NCBI RefSeq assembly: GCF_000378125.1
Contig: NZ_KB899241.1
Span: 186,001 to 250,000 of the forward strand
Length of the DNA: 64,000 nucleotides
Direction: 5' to 3'
Source: Rudaea cellulosilytica DSM 22992
GTDB taxonomy: Bacteria; Pseudomonadota; Gammaproteobacteria; Xanthomonadales; Rhodanobacteraceae
The translations under genes and the position numbers were made by a program. Of the stretch, positions 33,759-42,828 are shown piece by piece. The notes under the pieces were generated by a model. The model worked only from the letters and a program-made list of their open reading frames with translations, did not search any database and was not told the origin of the DNA. Positions within the stretch are counted from its first letter, which is position 1; every line of letters starts with the position of its first letter.

Positions 33759-36212
33759 ATGTCCCACGTAGAAACCCTCGCGCCCGCGACAACGCCGTTG
33801 TTGTCGGCCGCCACCGCCCTCGCCGCTCCGCCGAACCAAACCGGTTTCGCCCTGACCCCGCCGCACAACGCACCCGCGGCGATGCGCGTGACCAAGCGCT
33901 CGGGTGCGAGCGAACCGGTCGATCTCAACAAGATCGTGCGCGCGGTGACACGCTGCGGCGATGGTCTGCGCGACGTCGATCCGATGCGCGTCGCGGTGAA
34001 GACGATCACCGGCCTCTACGACGGCGCCTCGACGCGCGAGCTCGACGAGCTGTCGATCCGCACCGCCGCCTCGCTGATCGCCGAGGAGCCCGAATACTCG
34101 CAACTCGCCGCGCGCCTGCTTGCCGGCTATGTCGACAAGGAAGTCCAGGTACTCGGCGTCTACTCGTTCTCACAGTCGATCCGCCTCGGCTTCGACCTGG
34201 GCCTGATCAACGAACGCGTGCTCGCCTTCGTCGAAACCCACGCGCGCAAGCTCAACGATGCGATCGATGCGAGCCACAATGCGCGCTTCGAGTATTTCGG
34301 CCTGCGCACGCTCTACGACCGCTACCTGCTCAAGCATCCGCACAAGCGTCAGGTCATCGAAACGCCACAGCATTTCTGGATGCGCATCGCCTGCGCGCTG
34401 ACGCAGACGACGAGCGATGCGATCGAACTTTACCGCCTGTTCGCCACACTCGACTACGTGCCGAGTTCGCCGACGCTGTTCAATGCCGGTACGCGCCACG
34501 AGCAATTGTCGAGCTGTTTCCTGCTCGACTCGCCGGCCGACTCGCTCGACGCGATCTATGAGAAATACAAAGACATCGCGCAGCTGTCGAAATTCTCCGG
34601 CGGCATCGGCGTGGCATGGCATCGCGTGCGCGCGGAGGGCTCGCTCATCCGTTCGACCAACGGCCTGAGCAACGGCATCGTGCCGTGGCTGAAGACGCTC
34701 GACTCCTCGGTCGCCGCGGTCAACCAGGGCGGCAAGCGCAAGGGCGCGGCCTGCGTGTATCTCGAATCGTGGCACGCCGACGTCGAGTCCTTCCTCGAAC
34801 TGCGCGAGAACACCGGCGACGAGGCGCGGCGCACGCATCATCTCAATCTCGCCAACTGGGTGCCGGACCTGTTCATGCGCCGCGTCGACGAAGACGGCGC
34901 GTGGTCGCTGTTCGATCCCGCGGACGTGCCCGACTTCCCCGATCTCTGGGGTGCCGCATTCGAGCAGGCCTACGTGCAAGCCGAAGCGCGCGGCCTGGCG
35001 AAGAAAACACTCAAGGCGCGCGATCTCTACGCGAAGATGATGCGCACGCTTGCGCAGACGGGCAACGGCTGGATGACGTTCAAGGACGCCTGCAACCGCG
35101 CCTGCAACCAGACCGCGCAGGCCGAAAACCGCGTGCACCTGTCGAATCTCTGCACCGAGATCATCGAAGTCACCGGCGGCGCAGAAACCGCGGTGTGCAA
35201 TCTCGGTTCGATCAATCTCGCGCGCTGCGTCATCGACGGCGCCTTCGATTTCGACAAGCTCGCACACACGGTGCAGATCGCCGTGCGCCAGCTCGACCGC
35301 GTGATCGATCTGAATTTCTATCCGATCGCGACCGCGCGCGCCTCGAACTTGCGCTGGCGGCCGGTCGGCTTGGGTTTGATGGGCCTGCAGGACGTATTCT
35401 TCCAGTTGCGCCTGGCGTTCGATTCGCCCGCCGCGCGCACGCTGTCGGCGCGCATCTCCGAGGAGATCTATTACCACGCGCTGCACACCTCGCTCGAACT
35501 CGCGCGCGAGCACGGCGCACACGCCGCGTTCGCGGACACGCGGGCTTCGCGAGGCGAGTTGCAGTTCGATGCGTGGAACGTGACGCCTAGCGATACCGTG
35601 CGCTGGAACGCGCTGCGCGAGGAGATCAAGGCACACGGTCTGCGCAACTCGCTGCTGATCGCGATCGCGCCGACCGCGACGATCGCCTCGATCGCCGGCT
35701 GCTATGAGTGCATCGAGCCGCAGCTGTCGAACCTGTTCAAGCGCGAGACGCTGTCCGGCGATTTCCTCCAGGTCAACCGCTATCTCGTCGAGGAACTCAA
35801 GCGCCTGGGACTGTGGACGACCGAGATCCGCGACGCGATCAAGCTCGCCGAAGGTTCGGTGCAATCGGTAGCCGCGCTGCCCGAAGAACTCAAGGTTATC
35901 TATCGCACGGTCTGGGAACTGCCGATGCGCGCGTTGATCGACATGGGCGCCGAGCGCGGTGCCTTCGTCGACCAAAGCCAGTCGCTGAACCTGTTTATCG
36001 AGAACCCGAACATCGGCCAGTTGTCGAGCATGTACATGTACGCTTGGAAGAAAGGCTTGAAGACAACGTACTACTTGCGCTCGCGGCCGGCGACGAAGAT
36101 CGCCAAGACCACGGTGGCGGCGAGCGATGCGACGCCGAAGAAGACCTATTCCGACAGCGATGCCGTCGTCTGCTCGCTCGAGAACCCGGAACTGTGCGAG
36201 GCCTGCCAATGA
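33759..36212 (+). CDS. nrdA: Class Ia ribonucleoside-diphosphate reductase, alpha subunit
   Basis: An 817-residue catalytic subunit that reduces ribonucleotides to deoxyribonucleotides. An N-terminal ATP-cone is present (RVTKRSGASEPVDLNKIVRA). The barrel carries the redox pair and radical cysteines: Cys253 (SSCFLLD), Cys465 (NLCTEI) and Cys480 (CNLGSINL), and the C-terminal ELCEACQ provides the shuttling CxxC. The start ATG has AAGGAGAG in front. NrdB overlaps its stop by 4 bases. Control by a cobalamin riboswitch implies that the genome also encodes a B12-dependent class II enzyme (inference). Confidence 0.97.
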   Translation: MSHVETLAPATTPLLSAATALAAPPNQTGFALTPPHNAPAAMRVTKRSGASEPVDLNKIVRAVTRCGDGLRDVDPMRVAVKTITGLYDGASTRELDELSIRTAASLIAEEPEYSQLAARLLAGYVDKEVQVLGVYSFSQSIRLGFDLGLINERVLAFVETHARKLNDAIDASHNARFEYFGLRTLYDRYLLKHPHKRQVIETPQHFWMRIACALTQTTSDAIELYRLFATLDYVPSSPTLFNAGTRHEQLSSCFLLDSPADSLDAIYEKYKDIAQLSKFSGGIGVAWHRVRAEGSLIRSTNGLSNGIVPWLKTLDSSVAAVNQGGKRKGAACVYLESWHADVESFLELRENTGDEARRTHHLNLANWVPDLFMRRVDEDGAWSLFDPADVPDFPDLWGAAFEQAYVQAEARGLAKKTLKARDLYAKMMRTLAQTGNGWMTFKDACNRACNQTAQAENRVHLSNLCTEIIEVTGGAETAVCNLGSINLARCVIDGAFDFDKLAHTVQIAVRQLDRVIDLNFYPIATARASNLRWRPVGLGLMGLQDVFFQLRLAFDSPAARTLSARISEEIYYHALHTSLELAREHGAHAAFADTRASRGELQFDAWNVTPSDTVRWNALREEIKAHGLRNSLLIAIAPTATIASIAGCYECIEPQLSNLFKRETLSGDFLQVNRYLVEELKRLGLWTTEIRDAIKLAEGSVQSVAALPEELKVIYRTVWELPMRALIDMGAERGAFVDQSQSLNLFIENPNIGQLSSMYMYAWKKGLKTTYYLRSRPATKIAKTTVAASDATPKKTYSDSDAVVCSLENPELCEACQ

Positions 36213-37219
36213 CGACCTCGCACCTGCTCGATCCCGGTTTCAACCTCACCCTGCGGCCAATGCGCTATCCGCAGTTCTACGAGATGTACCGCGCCGCGAT
36301 CAAGAACACCTGGACGGTCGAGGAGATCGACTTTCAGATCGACCTTAACCATCTCGACAAGCGCATGACCCCGGCCGAACGGCACCTGATCGAGCGCCTC
36401 GTCGCATTCTTCGCGACCGGCGATTCGATCGTCGCCAACAATCTCGTGCTCAACCTGTACAAGCACATCAACGCGCCCGAAGCGCGCATGTACCTGTCGC
36501 GCCAGCTCTACGAAGAAGCGCTGCATGTGCAGTTCTACCTGACCCTGCTCGACAACTATATCCCGCAGGCCGAGCGCCGCGCGCAGGCCTTCGCCGCGAT
36601 CGAGAACATTCCCTCGATCCGGCACAAGGCTGAGTTCTGCCAACGCTGGATCGACTCGATCCAGCGTCTCGACCGCATCGACAGCGACGCGGACAAGCGC
36701 CAGTTCCTGCTCAATCTCACATGTTTTGCCGCATGCATCGAAGGCCTGTTCTTCTTCGCCGCGTTCGCCTACGTCTACTTCCTGCGCTCGCGCGGCCTGC
36801 TGCCCGGCCTTGCTGCAGGCACCAACTGGGTGTTTCGCGACGAGTCCGCGCACATGACCTTCGCCTTCGAGGTAATCCGCACGGTACGAAGTGAGCAGCC
36901 GGCGTTGTTCGACGAACGATGGGCGAGCGACGTGCGCACGATGCTCGCGGATGCGGTCGAATGCGAAACGCTGTTTGCGGACGATGTGCTGGCCGGCGGC
37001 GTCGTCGGCCTGTCGGCGGCGGAGATGCGCCAATATCTCGAATACGTCGCCGACCAGCGCCTGACCATGCTCGGCCTCACGCCGCTCTACGGCGCGAAGA
37101 ATCCGTTCCCGTTCATGGAACTGCAGGACGTGCAGGAACTGACCAACTTCTTCGAGCGCCGCGTCTCCGCCTACCAGGTCGGCGTGCAGGGCGAGGTCAG
37201 CTTCGACCACGCGTTCTGA
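36209..37219 (+). CDS. nrdB: Class Ia ribonucleotide reductase, beta subunit
   Basis: A 336-residue ferritin-like R2 subunit. Metal ligands and the tyrosyl radical can be aligned: the Asp of VEEIDFQID, the Glu and His in YEEALHVQFY with the radical Tyr four residues after that His, the Glu in CIEGLFFFAAF and the Glu and His of RDESAHMTF. The radical Tyr is retained, so this is the Tyr-type class Ia/Ib and not the Tyr-less class Ic. The ATG overlaps the nrdA stop (ATGA). It ends about 10 bp before the metE promoter. Confidence 0.97.
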   Translation: MTTSHLLDPGFNLTLRPMRYPQFYEMYRAAIKNTWTVEEIDFQIDLNHLDKRMTPAERHLIERLVAFFATGDSIVANNLVLNLYKHINAPEARMYLSRQLYEEALHVQFYLTLLDNYIPQAERRAQAFAAIENIPSIRHKAEFCQRWIDSIQRLDRIDSDADKRQFLLNLTCFAACIEGLFFFAAFAYVYFLRSRGLLPGLAAGTNWVFRDESAHMTFAFEVIRTVRSEQPALFDERWASDVRTMLADAVECETLFADDVLAGGVVGLSAAEMRQYLEYVADQRLTMLGLTPLYGAKNPFPFMELQDVQELTNFFERRVSAYQVGVQGEVSFDHAF

Positions 37220-37227
37220 AAACTGCA

Positions 37228-37259
37228 TTGACGATGGACGTCTAGACATCTAGACTGCC
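37228..37259 (+). promoter_or_regulatory. metE promoter overlapped by three tandem met boxes
   Basis: TTGACG (37228-37233) and TAGACT (37251-37256), 17 bp apart, form a promoter whose start would be near 37263. Overlaid on it are three contiguous 8-bp units, GGACGTCT, AGACATCT and AGACTGCC (37236-37259), close to the MetJ met-box consensus AGACGTCT. A MetJ-like repressor with S-adenosylmethionine would block this promoter (inference). Confidence 0.6.
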
Positions 37260-37261
37260 AA

Positions 37262-37444
37262 TTGCTGAAGGTGCCGGAAGTAACGCTCCGGCTGAAAAGG
37301 GAATCCGGCGAAAATCCGGAGCTGCCCCGCAGCGGTATGTGGAAACGAATTCGTCAACAGCACTGGGTGTTACGGCCCGGGAAGCGGCGATCAGTAGGAG
37401 GGCTCGAATCATCGAACCCGTGTCCACGAGCCCGAAGACCTGCC
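37262..37444 (+). promoter_or_regulatory. Cobalamin riboswitch upstream of metE
   Basis: Conserved blocks occur in canonical order: GCTGAAGGTGCC, GGGAATCCGGCGAAAATCC, the closing of P5 and CTGCCCCGCAGCGG, CAACAGCACTGGG, CCCGGGAAGCGG, CAGTAGGA, and the closing CCCGAAGACCTGCC. The L5 loop is of ordinary length here, in contrast to the nrdA copy. It would switch off the B12-independent methionine synthase when cobalamin is available. Confidence 0.94.
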
Positions 37445-37685
37445 TTGGCCGAACGGTTTGCGCCGTTCGATACGACTCGGAACTTCGCGGGAAGGTTTCG
37501 GGCGAATGCCTGCCTGCGCCTTGCGCGGATGCGCCCTCGCCTTCGATCCCCGCTGAATTCCGTTTCGCCCGCGGGGGCGAGGGTCGACGCTGCGCATGAT
37601 CTTCTGCGTGACTCGACTCACGGCGGTTGCTCTGCGATAGCGCCTGCTTTCGTTCCTCTGTGTCCATCACGCATGAGGAATTCAC
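37445..37685 (+). other. metE leader/expression platform; no gene seen
   Basis: About 240 bases hold the shared CTTCGCGGGAAGG at 37483-37495, a GGCCGAACGG...CCGTTCG hairpin near 37447-37470 and the metE ribosome-binding region (GAGGAATTC). I see no ORF with coding character. Confidence 0.5.
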
Positions 37686-39959
37686 ATGTCACAAGTCACC
37701 AATCTCGGCTTTCCGCGCATCGGCCGCAGGCGCGAACTGAAGATCGCTCTCGAAAGCTACTGGAAAGGCGCGATCGACGCCGACGCGTTGCACGCCACCG
37801 CGCGCGAGCTGCGTCAACGTCACTGGCAATTGCAGCGCGAAGCCGGTGCGGATGTCGTGCCGGTCAACGACTTCACCCTGTACGACCACGTCCTCGACAC
37901 GGCCTGGCTGTTCGGCGCCGTGCCGTCCGGTTACCTCGAACTGGCCAAGACCGATCCACTTGCCGCCTATTTCGCCACTGCGCGCGGATACAAGTCAGCC
38001 GGACGCGACCTGCGTGCGCTCGAAATGACCAAATGGTTCGACACGAACTATCACTATCTCGTACCGGAATTGACGCGCGATCAGGCATTCGCTCTGTGTG
38101 GCGGCAAACCGATCGCCGAATTTCTCGAAGCGCGCGCACTCGGCCACGAGGCGCGCCCCGTCTTGCTCGGTCCGGTGTCGTTCCTGCTGCTGTCGAAAAC
38201 CGTCGACGGCGGCGATCGCCTCGCCCTGCTCGACAAGCTCGTCCCGGTCTACGCGGACCTGCTCGGCAAGCTCGCCGACGCCGGTGCGGAATGGGTGCAG
38301 ATCGACGAACCGTTCCTCGCCCTCGACCTCTGCGACGCCGCCCAACACGCATATCGGTACGCCTACGCCGCGCTCGCCGAGACGCGTACGCCGAAGCTGC
38401 TGCTCGCAACCTACTTCTCCGGGCTCGACGAGAACCTGCCGCTGGCGACCTCGCTGCCGGCGCACGGCCTGCACGTCGACCTCGTGCGTGCGCCGCACCT
38501 GCTCGACGCCGTGCTCGACCATCTGCCCGACGACCGCGTGCTTTCGTTGGGCCTCGTCGATGGACGCAACATCTGGCGCGCCGATCTGCACGCGGCGTCC
38601 GGCTTGATCAAGCGCGCGCGCGCCGCAGTCAGCGCGCACCGCCTGCAGCTCGCACCGTCGTGCTCGCTGCTGCACGTGCCGATCGATGCGGGCATGGAGA
38701 GCGCGCTCGAAATACATCCTTGGCTCGCTTTCGCGTGCGAGAAAATCGCCGAGCTGCGCACGCTGGCCGACGCGGCAGAAGGCGACACCGCCGCGCTCGC
38801 CGCGGTGGCCGCTTCGCGCGAATTGCAAAAGGCGCGACGCACATCGAAGCTCGTCGTCAACCCGGGCGTGCGCGAACGCCTGAAACAGAGCTCGACGCAA
38901 TTGCAACGGCGCGGTTCGGATTACGCGGCGCGTAAACTCAGGCAGGCGCAAACGCTGGCCCTGCCGGTCTATCCGACGACGACGATCGGCTCGTTCCCGC
39001 AGACCGCCGAGGTGCGTCACGCGCGCGCCGCGTATCGCGCGGGCAAGCTCAGCGAGTCCGAGTACCAGACCTTCCTGGAGAACGAAACCGCTCAGGCGGT
39101 ACGCATCCAGGAGGGACTCGACATCGACGTGCTCGTGCACGGCGAGTTCGAGCGCAACGACATGGTCGAATACTTCGGCGAGCAGCTCGACGGATTTGTG
39201 TTCACCAAGCAGGGTTGGGTGCAGAGCTATGGATCGCGCTGCGTGAAACCGCCGATCATCTATGGCGACGTTTCGCGCCCGCGGCCGATGACAGTCGCCT
39301 GGTCGCGCTACGCGCAATCGCTGACGAAGCGGCCGATGAAAGGCATGCTCACCGGGCCGGTGACGATGCTGCAATGGTCGTTCGTGCGCGACGACCAGTC
39401 GCGTGCCGAAACGTGCAAGCAGATCGCGCTGGCGCTGCGCGATGAAGTGGTCGACCTCGAGGCGGCCGGCATCCGCGTGATCCAGATCGACGAACCCGCG
39501 TTGCGCGAAGGTCTGCCGTTGCGCCACAAGGATCGGGATGCCTACCTCGCCTGGGCGGTCGCCTGCTTCCGCATCGCCGCGGCCGGCGCGCGCGACGAGA
39601 CGCAGATCCATAGCCACATGTGCTATGCCGAGTTCAACGACATCATCGATGCCGTCGCGGCAATGGATGCCGATGTGATCTCGATCGAAACCTCGCGTTC
39701 ACGCATGGAGCTGCTCGAGGCATTCACGAAGTTCCAGTATCCGAGCGGCATCGGTCCGGGCGTCTACGACATCCATTCGCCGCACGTGCCCGAACAGACC
39801 GACATGCTCGAGTTGCTGTACAAGGCCCGCACGCGGCTCAAGCCCGATCAGCTTTGGATCAATCCCGACTGCGGACTGAAGACGCGCGACTGGCCCGAGG
39901 TGAAGGCGGCGCTGAGCGCGATGGTCGGCGCGGCGAAGGCATTGCGCCAGGAGGCCTGA
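37686..39959 (+). CDS. metE: Cobalamin-independent methionine synthase
   Basis: A 757-residue MetE that transfers the methyl group of methyltetrahydrofolate polyglutamate to homocysteine. The N-terminal domain starts NLGFPRIGRRRELK. The zinc site in the C-terminal domain is His644, Cys646 (HSHMCYAEF), Glu668 (ISIETSRS) and Cys729 (NPDCGLKTRDW), each three residues downstream of the E. coli positions. TTTIGSFPQTAEVR and VLVHGEFERNDMVEYFGE are standard. The protein is full length. It is controlled by the cobalamin riboswitch and possibly by met boxes. Confidence 0.98.
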   Translation: MSQVTNLGFPRIGRRRELKIALESYWKGAIDADALHATARELRQRHWQLQREAGADVVPVNDFTLYDHVLDTAWLFGAVPSGYLELAKTDPLAAYFATARGYKSAGRDLRALEMTKWFDTNYHYLVPELTRDQAFALCGGKPIAEFLEARALGHEARPVLLGPVSFLLLSKTVDGGDRLALLDKLVPVYADLLGKLADAGAEWVQIDEPFLALDLCDAAQHAYRYAYAALAETRTPKLLLATYFSGLDENLPLATSLPAHGLHVDLVRAPHLLDAVLDHLPDDRVLSLGLVDGRNIWRADLHAASGLIKRARAAVSAHRLQLAPSCSLLHVPIDAGMESALEIHPWLAFACEKIAELRTLADAAEGDTAALAAVAASRELQKARRTSKLVVNPGVRERLKQSSTQLQRRGSDYAARKLRQAQTLALPVYPTTTIGSFPQTAEVRHARAAYRAGKLSESEYQTFLENETAQAVRIQEGLDIDVLVHGEFERNDMVEYFGEQLDGFVFTKQGWVQSYGSRCVKPPIIYGDVSRPRPMTVAWSRYAQSLTKRPMKGMLTGPVTMLQWSFVRDDQSRAETCKQIALALRDEVVDLEAAGIRVIQIDEPALREGLPLRHKDRDAYLAWAVACFRIAAAGARDETQIHSHMCYAEFNDIIDAVAAMDADVISIETSRSRMELLEAFTKFQYPSGIGPGVYDIHSPHVPEQTDMLELLYKARTRLKPDQLWINPDCGLKTRDWPEVKAALSAMVGAAKALRQEA

Positions 39960-39979
39960 TCCACGCGGGAGCCAAGCCG

Positions 39980-41866
39980 TTACCCGTCAGGCACACCGGC
40001 GTGTTTCGAGTTCGAATCGATCGGCGCCACGCTGTCCGCTCGTTCTTCGCAGAGAGCGACGGCGGCGCCGATCGATACGACAACCGCCTCGACGCTCGCA
40101 ATCTTCCCCGCCTCGTCCGTCTGCTTCGTCGCTTCGCTTGTGCCTTGCCAGAGGCCGATGATGACTCTCTGCTCCGGCGCGATCGACTTGATCTGGCGGC
40201 AGATCAGGTCTGCATCGGCGAGCAAGGTCGGCGGCGTCGCCGAAACGACGACGAGATCCGCCGCCTCCTCGCACAATCGCGCTAGCGCGCCGCGTGCTTC
40301 GCCACGGTTCGCGGCGACGCGAACATCGAAGCGTTCCAGCCTCAGCACACGGGCAAGCATCAGCGCGGCGAGCAAGTCGCGCCCGGCGCGTGCGGGCAGC
40401 ACGAGCACGCGATACGCACGCGGCGACGGCGCGGCCGCACCGTCGTAATCTTCGTCGGCATCGATCTCGTCGACCAGCACGCGCAGCGAGCGTGCGAGTG
40501 CTTTGCGCTGTTCGGCATTGAGGCGCTGCTCGGCGCGATCGCGTTCGGACGCGCGCACGACTGGCAACAGCACCTGGTCGTAGAACTCGGCCAGCGAATG
40601 CGCAGCAACGAAATCCTCCGCCATCTCGCGTCCGCGCACGAACGAACGCGGGCGCAGCAGGCGCCGGTACATCTGCTCGGATGGGGACAGCGCTTCCTCT
40701 TCGCCAAGCATCACGTTGAGAAAGGACAGGCTCGGCACGTGTCGCCCCATCACCACGAGACAGACCGTGAGCGGCGTCGACAGCAGCAGCCCGATCGGTC
40801 CCCAGATCGTCGTCCAGAACACGGCGGCGACGACGAGCGCGAACGAGGATACGCCCGTGCTCGCACCGTACAGCCACGGTTCGAGCACGTTGCCGGTGAC
40901 GAGTTCGAGCGCGAGGAACAGCGCCAGCGTCGTCAGCGGTCCCATCCACGACGGCGACACGGCCAGCGACAGCAGCAGCGGCGGAATCGCCGCGATCCAC
41001 GGCCCGACGTAGGGAACGAAGCGCAGCACCGCCGCAAGCCCGCCCCAGAGCATCGCGTTCGGCACGCCGATGAAATGCAGCCCCGTCGCGAGCGCGGCGC
41101 CGTAGATCAGATTGGTCAACAACTGCATGCCGAGGTAGCGGCGGATGCGCGCAGTGCCGTCGTCGATCGCGCGCGCAGTCGCGCCGATGCGCCCGTTGCC
41201 GACGAGGCGGATGAAGCGCTCCTGCAGATCGTCGGCCTTGATCGCCATGAACACGACGAGGAGAATGACGAGGAACGTGGTGCCGAGCGGGCCCATCAGC
41301 GGCTCGACGTAGGACTGCAGGACCTCGATCGGCGTATTTCTGCCGGTCTGGACGACGCGCACGTCGAGCGGCGCCTTCTCCTGCGCCTGAGCGGCGCCCT
41401 TGTCAGGTGCCGCCTGCTCGGCGGTCTTCTGCAGGTCCTGCGACAGGCGGGCGAGCTGGGTGAGCACGCCATTGCCGGCCGGCACGACGTCGCGTATCTT
41501 GGTCACGAGATTGCCGCGATACGCCGGCAACTGCTCGGCGAGATCGTGCAACTGCCGCGACAGCACGAAACCGAGTGCGATCAACGCGGCGAGCACGCCG
41601 ATCAAGACGAGCACGGCAGCGGCGGTACGCCCGATCGCGCGCGCCAGCCAATTCACCAGCGGCTCGAGCATGAAGGCGAACAGCGCCGAGAGTGCGAGCG
41701 GTACGAACACCTCGCGGCCGAAGTAGAGCATCGCGAAAATCGAGACGGCGAGCGCCAGCGCCCACAACCCGTGCGTTGCTTCGGCCATGGTGCGCGAGTG
41801 CTCGGCCAGCATGCCGAGACGCTCGCGCCGGTCGCCTTCGCGATTCGCCGATCCTTGCATTGCCAT
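39980..41866 (-). CDS. AI-2E family transporter with a C-terminal soluble domain
   Basis: A 628-residue membrane protein of the AI-2E (PerM/TqsA-like) family. The N-terminal about 385 residues hold eight or so helices, including MLYFGREVFVPLALSALFAF, NLIYGAALATGLHFIGVPNA, LRFVPYVGPWIAAIPPLLL and WGPIGLLLSTPLTVCLVV. A further about 240 residues follow that the core family lacks: a helical stretch, then a Rossmann-like domain (YRVLVLPARAGRDLLAALML, ADLVVVSATPP, QRVIIGLWQG) that resembles a B12-binding or receiver fold without its ligand motif. GGAGGTG precedes the ATG. It is the last gene after the three Yqj-like genes. The substrate is unknown. Confidence 0.88.
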   Translation of the reverse strand: MAMQGSANREGDRRERLGMLAEHSRTMAEATHGLWALALAVSIFAMLYFGREVFVPLALSALFAFMLEPLVNWLARAIGRTAAAVLVLIGVLAALIALGFVLSRQLHDLAEQLPAYRGNLVTKIRDVVPAGNGVLTQLARLSQDLQKTAEQAAPDKGAAQAQEKAPLDVRVVQTGRNTPIEVLQSYVEPLMGPLGTTFLVILLVVFMAIKADDLQERFIRLVGNGRIGATARAIDDGTARIRRYLGMQLLTNLIYGAALATGLHFIGVPNAMLWGGLAAVLRFVPYVGPWIAAIPPLLLSLAVSPSWMGPLTTLALFLALELVTGNVLEPWLYGASTGVSSFALVVAAVFWTTIWGPIGLLLSTPLTVCLVVMGRHVPSLSFLNVMLGEEEALSPSEQMYRRLLRPRSFVRGREMAEDFVAAHSLAEFYDQVLLPVVRASERDRAEQRLNAEQRKALARSLRVLVDEIDADEDYDGAAAPSPRAYRVLVLPARAGRDLLAALMLARVLRLERFDVRVAANRGEARGALARLCEEAADLVVVSATPPTLLADADLICRQIKSIAPEQRVIIGLWQGTSEATKQTDEAGKIASVEAVVVSIGAAVALCEERADSVAPIDSNSKHAGVPDG

Positions 41867-41890
41867 GCCGCACCTCCTTCGCTGCTGCGA

Positions 41891-42370
41891 TCACGCCTCC
41901 TGCGCTGGATCCGCACCGTCCGCGTCGGCAGGCGCAGACGCAGGCCGGTCCGTTGCTGCAACATGGTGCTCATACAGCTTGAACGCCGCCGAAACGAGAA
42001 TCGCCGTACCCGCCGTGCGCCACCACAACCGCGCGGCGGAAAAGAGCAATCGGCGACGCGTGGACACGACCCATACGGCAACCGCACCGCACAGCCCGGC
42101 GACTGCTACCGCGGTCCACGGACGCTGCTGCACCGCATCTTCGACGACGGGCTGCGCCTGTTCCAGCATGACACGCAGGTTGCCGTGGCGCCAATGCTCG
42201 CCGGTCGCATCGGCGATGCTCGACCAAAGTTCGCCCCAGACGCCGGGCGCCGCATTCGCCGAGCCCGCTGCGGCATGGCGGCGCAAATGTGGTTTCCGTG
42301 CCAGTGCGATCGCGAGTGCGGACCGGCTCGCCTCCAGCGAACGTACCGCGGCGGCAACGTCCTCGTTCAT
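41891..42370 (-). CDS. Small membrane protein of the Yqj-like cluster
   Basis: A 159-residue protein with two hydrophobic segments in its C-terminal half (RPWTAVAVAGLCGAVAVWVV and LWWRTAGTAILVSAAFKLYE) and an Ala-rich, charged N-terminal half. I do not recognise a domain. In E. coli yqjE is followed by yqjK, a small protein of similar layout, so it may be the counterpart. The ATG overlaps the yqjE-like stop (ATGA), and the AI-2E gene begins 24 bp after its stop. Confidence 0.65.
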   Translation of the reverse strand: MNEDVAAAVRSLEASRSALAIALARKPHLRRHAAAGSANAAPGVWGELWSSIADATGEHWRHGNLRVMLEQAQPVVEDAVQQRPWTAVAVAGLCGAVAVWVVSTRRRLLFSAARLWWRTAGTAILVSAAFKLYEHHVAATDRPASAPADADGADPAQEA

Positions 42371-42762
42371 GCGTCGCCTCCCCGCGTCTCGTCGGCGCCG
42401 CGCGCGGCGCGCAGCAATTCGAGATCGCGCTGCAACTGCTGGTTCAGCACCTCCGACATCGGCTGCGGCTTGCGCGTCAGCGCGAACGCGACGCACGCGC
42501 CCGCGACGAGCAGGCACACAATCGGTACGGCCCAGGCACGCCAGCTCGCAACGTCGACACCGTTCGACCACAGCGACAGAACCACGGCAGCGCTGACCAG
42601 GCCGATCAGCACGAACAGCGCAGCGAGCGCGAACGCGACCACGCGCCACAGCCACGAGCGCAGCGACGCGGCACACTCCACACGGACCAGTTCCGCGTAG
42701 CCGAGCGCGTGCTCGCCGACGAGATCGAGATGGCGTGCCAGTGCGAGCAGGAAGCGCAACAT
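42367..42762 (-). CDS. YqjE-like phage-holin-superfamily III membrane protein
   Basis: A 131-residue protein with two transmembrane helices (WRVVAFALAALFVLIGLVSAAVV and WAVPIVCLLVAGACVAFAL) following an amphipathic N-terminal segment. It fits the YqjE family: LDLVGEHALGYAELVRVECA, then the helices and a basic tail. A TTG start 15 bases upstream is possible; the ATG at 42762 is used. It is coupled with the preceding DUF883 gene by position (66 bp gap). Confidence 0.8.
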   Translation of the reverse strand: MLRFLLALARHLDLVGEHALGYAELVRVECAASLRSWLWRVVAFALAALFVLIGLVSAAVVLSLWSNGVDVASWRAWAVPIVCLLVAGACVAFALTRKPQPMSEVLNQQLQRDLELLRAARGADETRGGDA

Positions 42763-42828
42763 GGACTCAATGCCCAAACTGGGCGATAGAGCGCCACGTT
42801 ACGCGGCTACCCCAGGCGGCAGCACCGA

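Noticed and set aside
34170-36209. 679-residue antisense frame over nrdA
   Set aside because: The nrdA sense frame is certain, and the antisense frame has no recognisable content.
37262-38935. 557-residue frame beginning in the metE riboswitch
   Set aside because: It crosses into metE in a different frame, and the protein is Arg-rich without motifs.
40598-42700. 700-residue plus-strand frame over the AI-2E and Yqj genes
   Set aside because: Its composition is dominated by Arg, Gln and His, with no motif; opposite to four well-supported genes.
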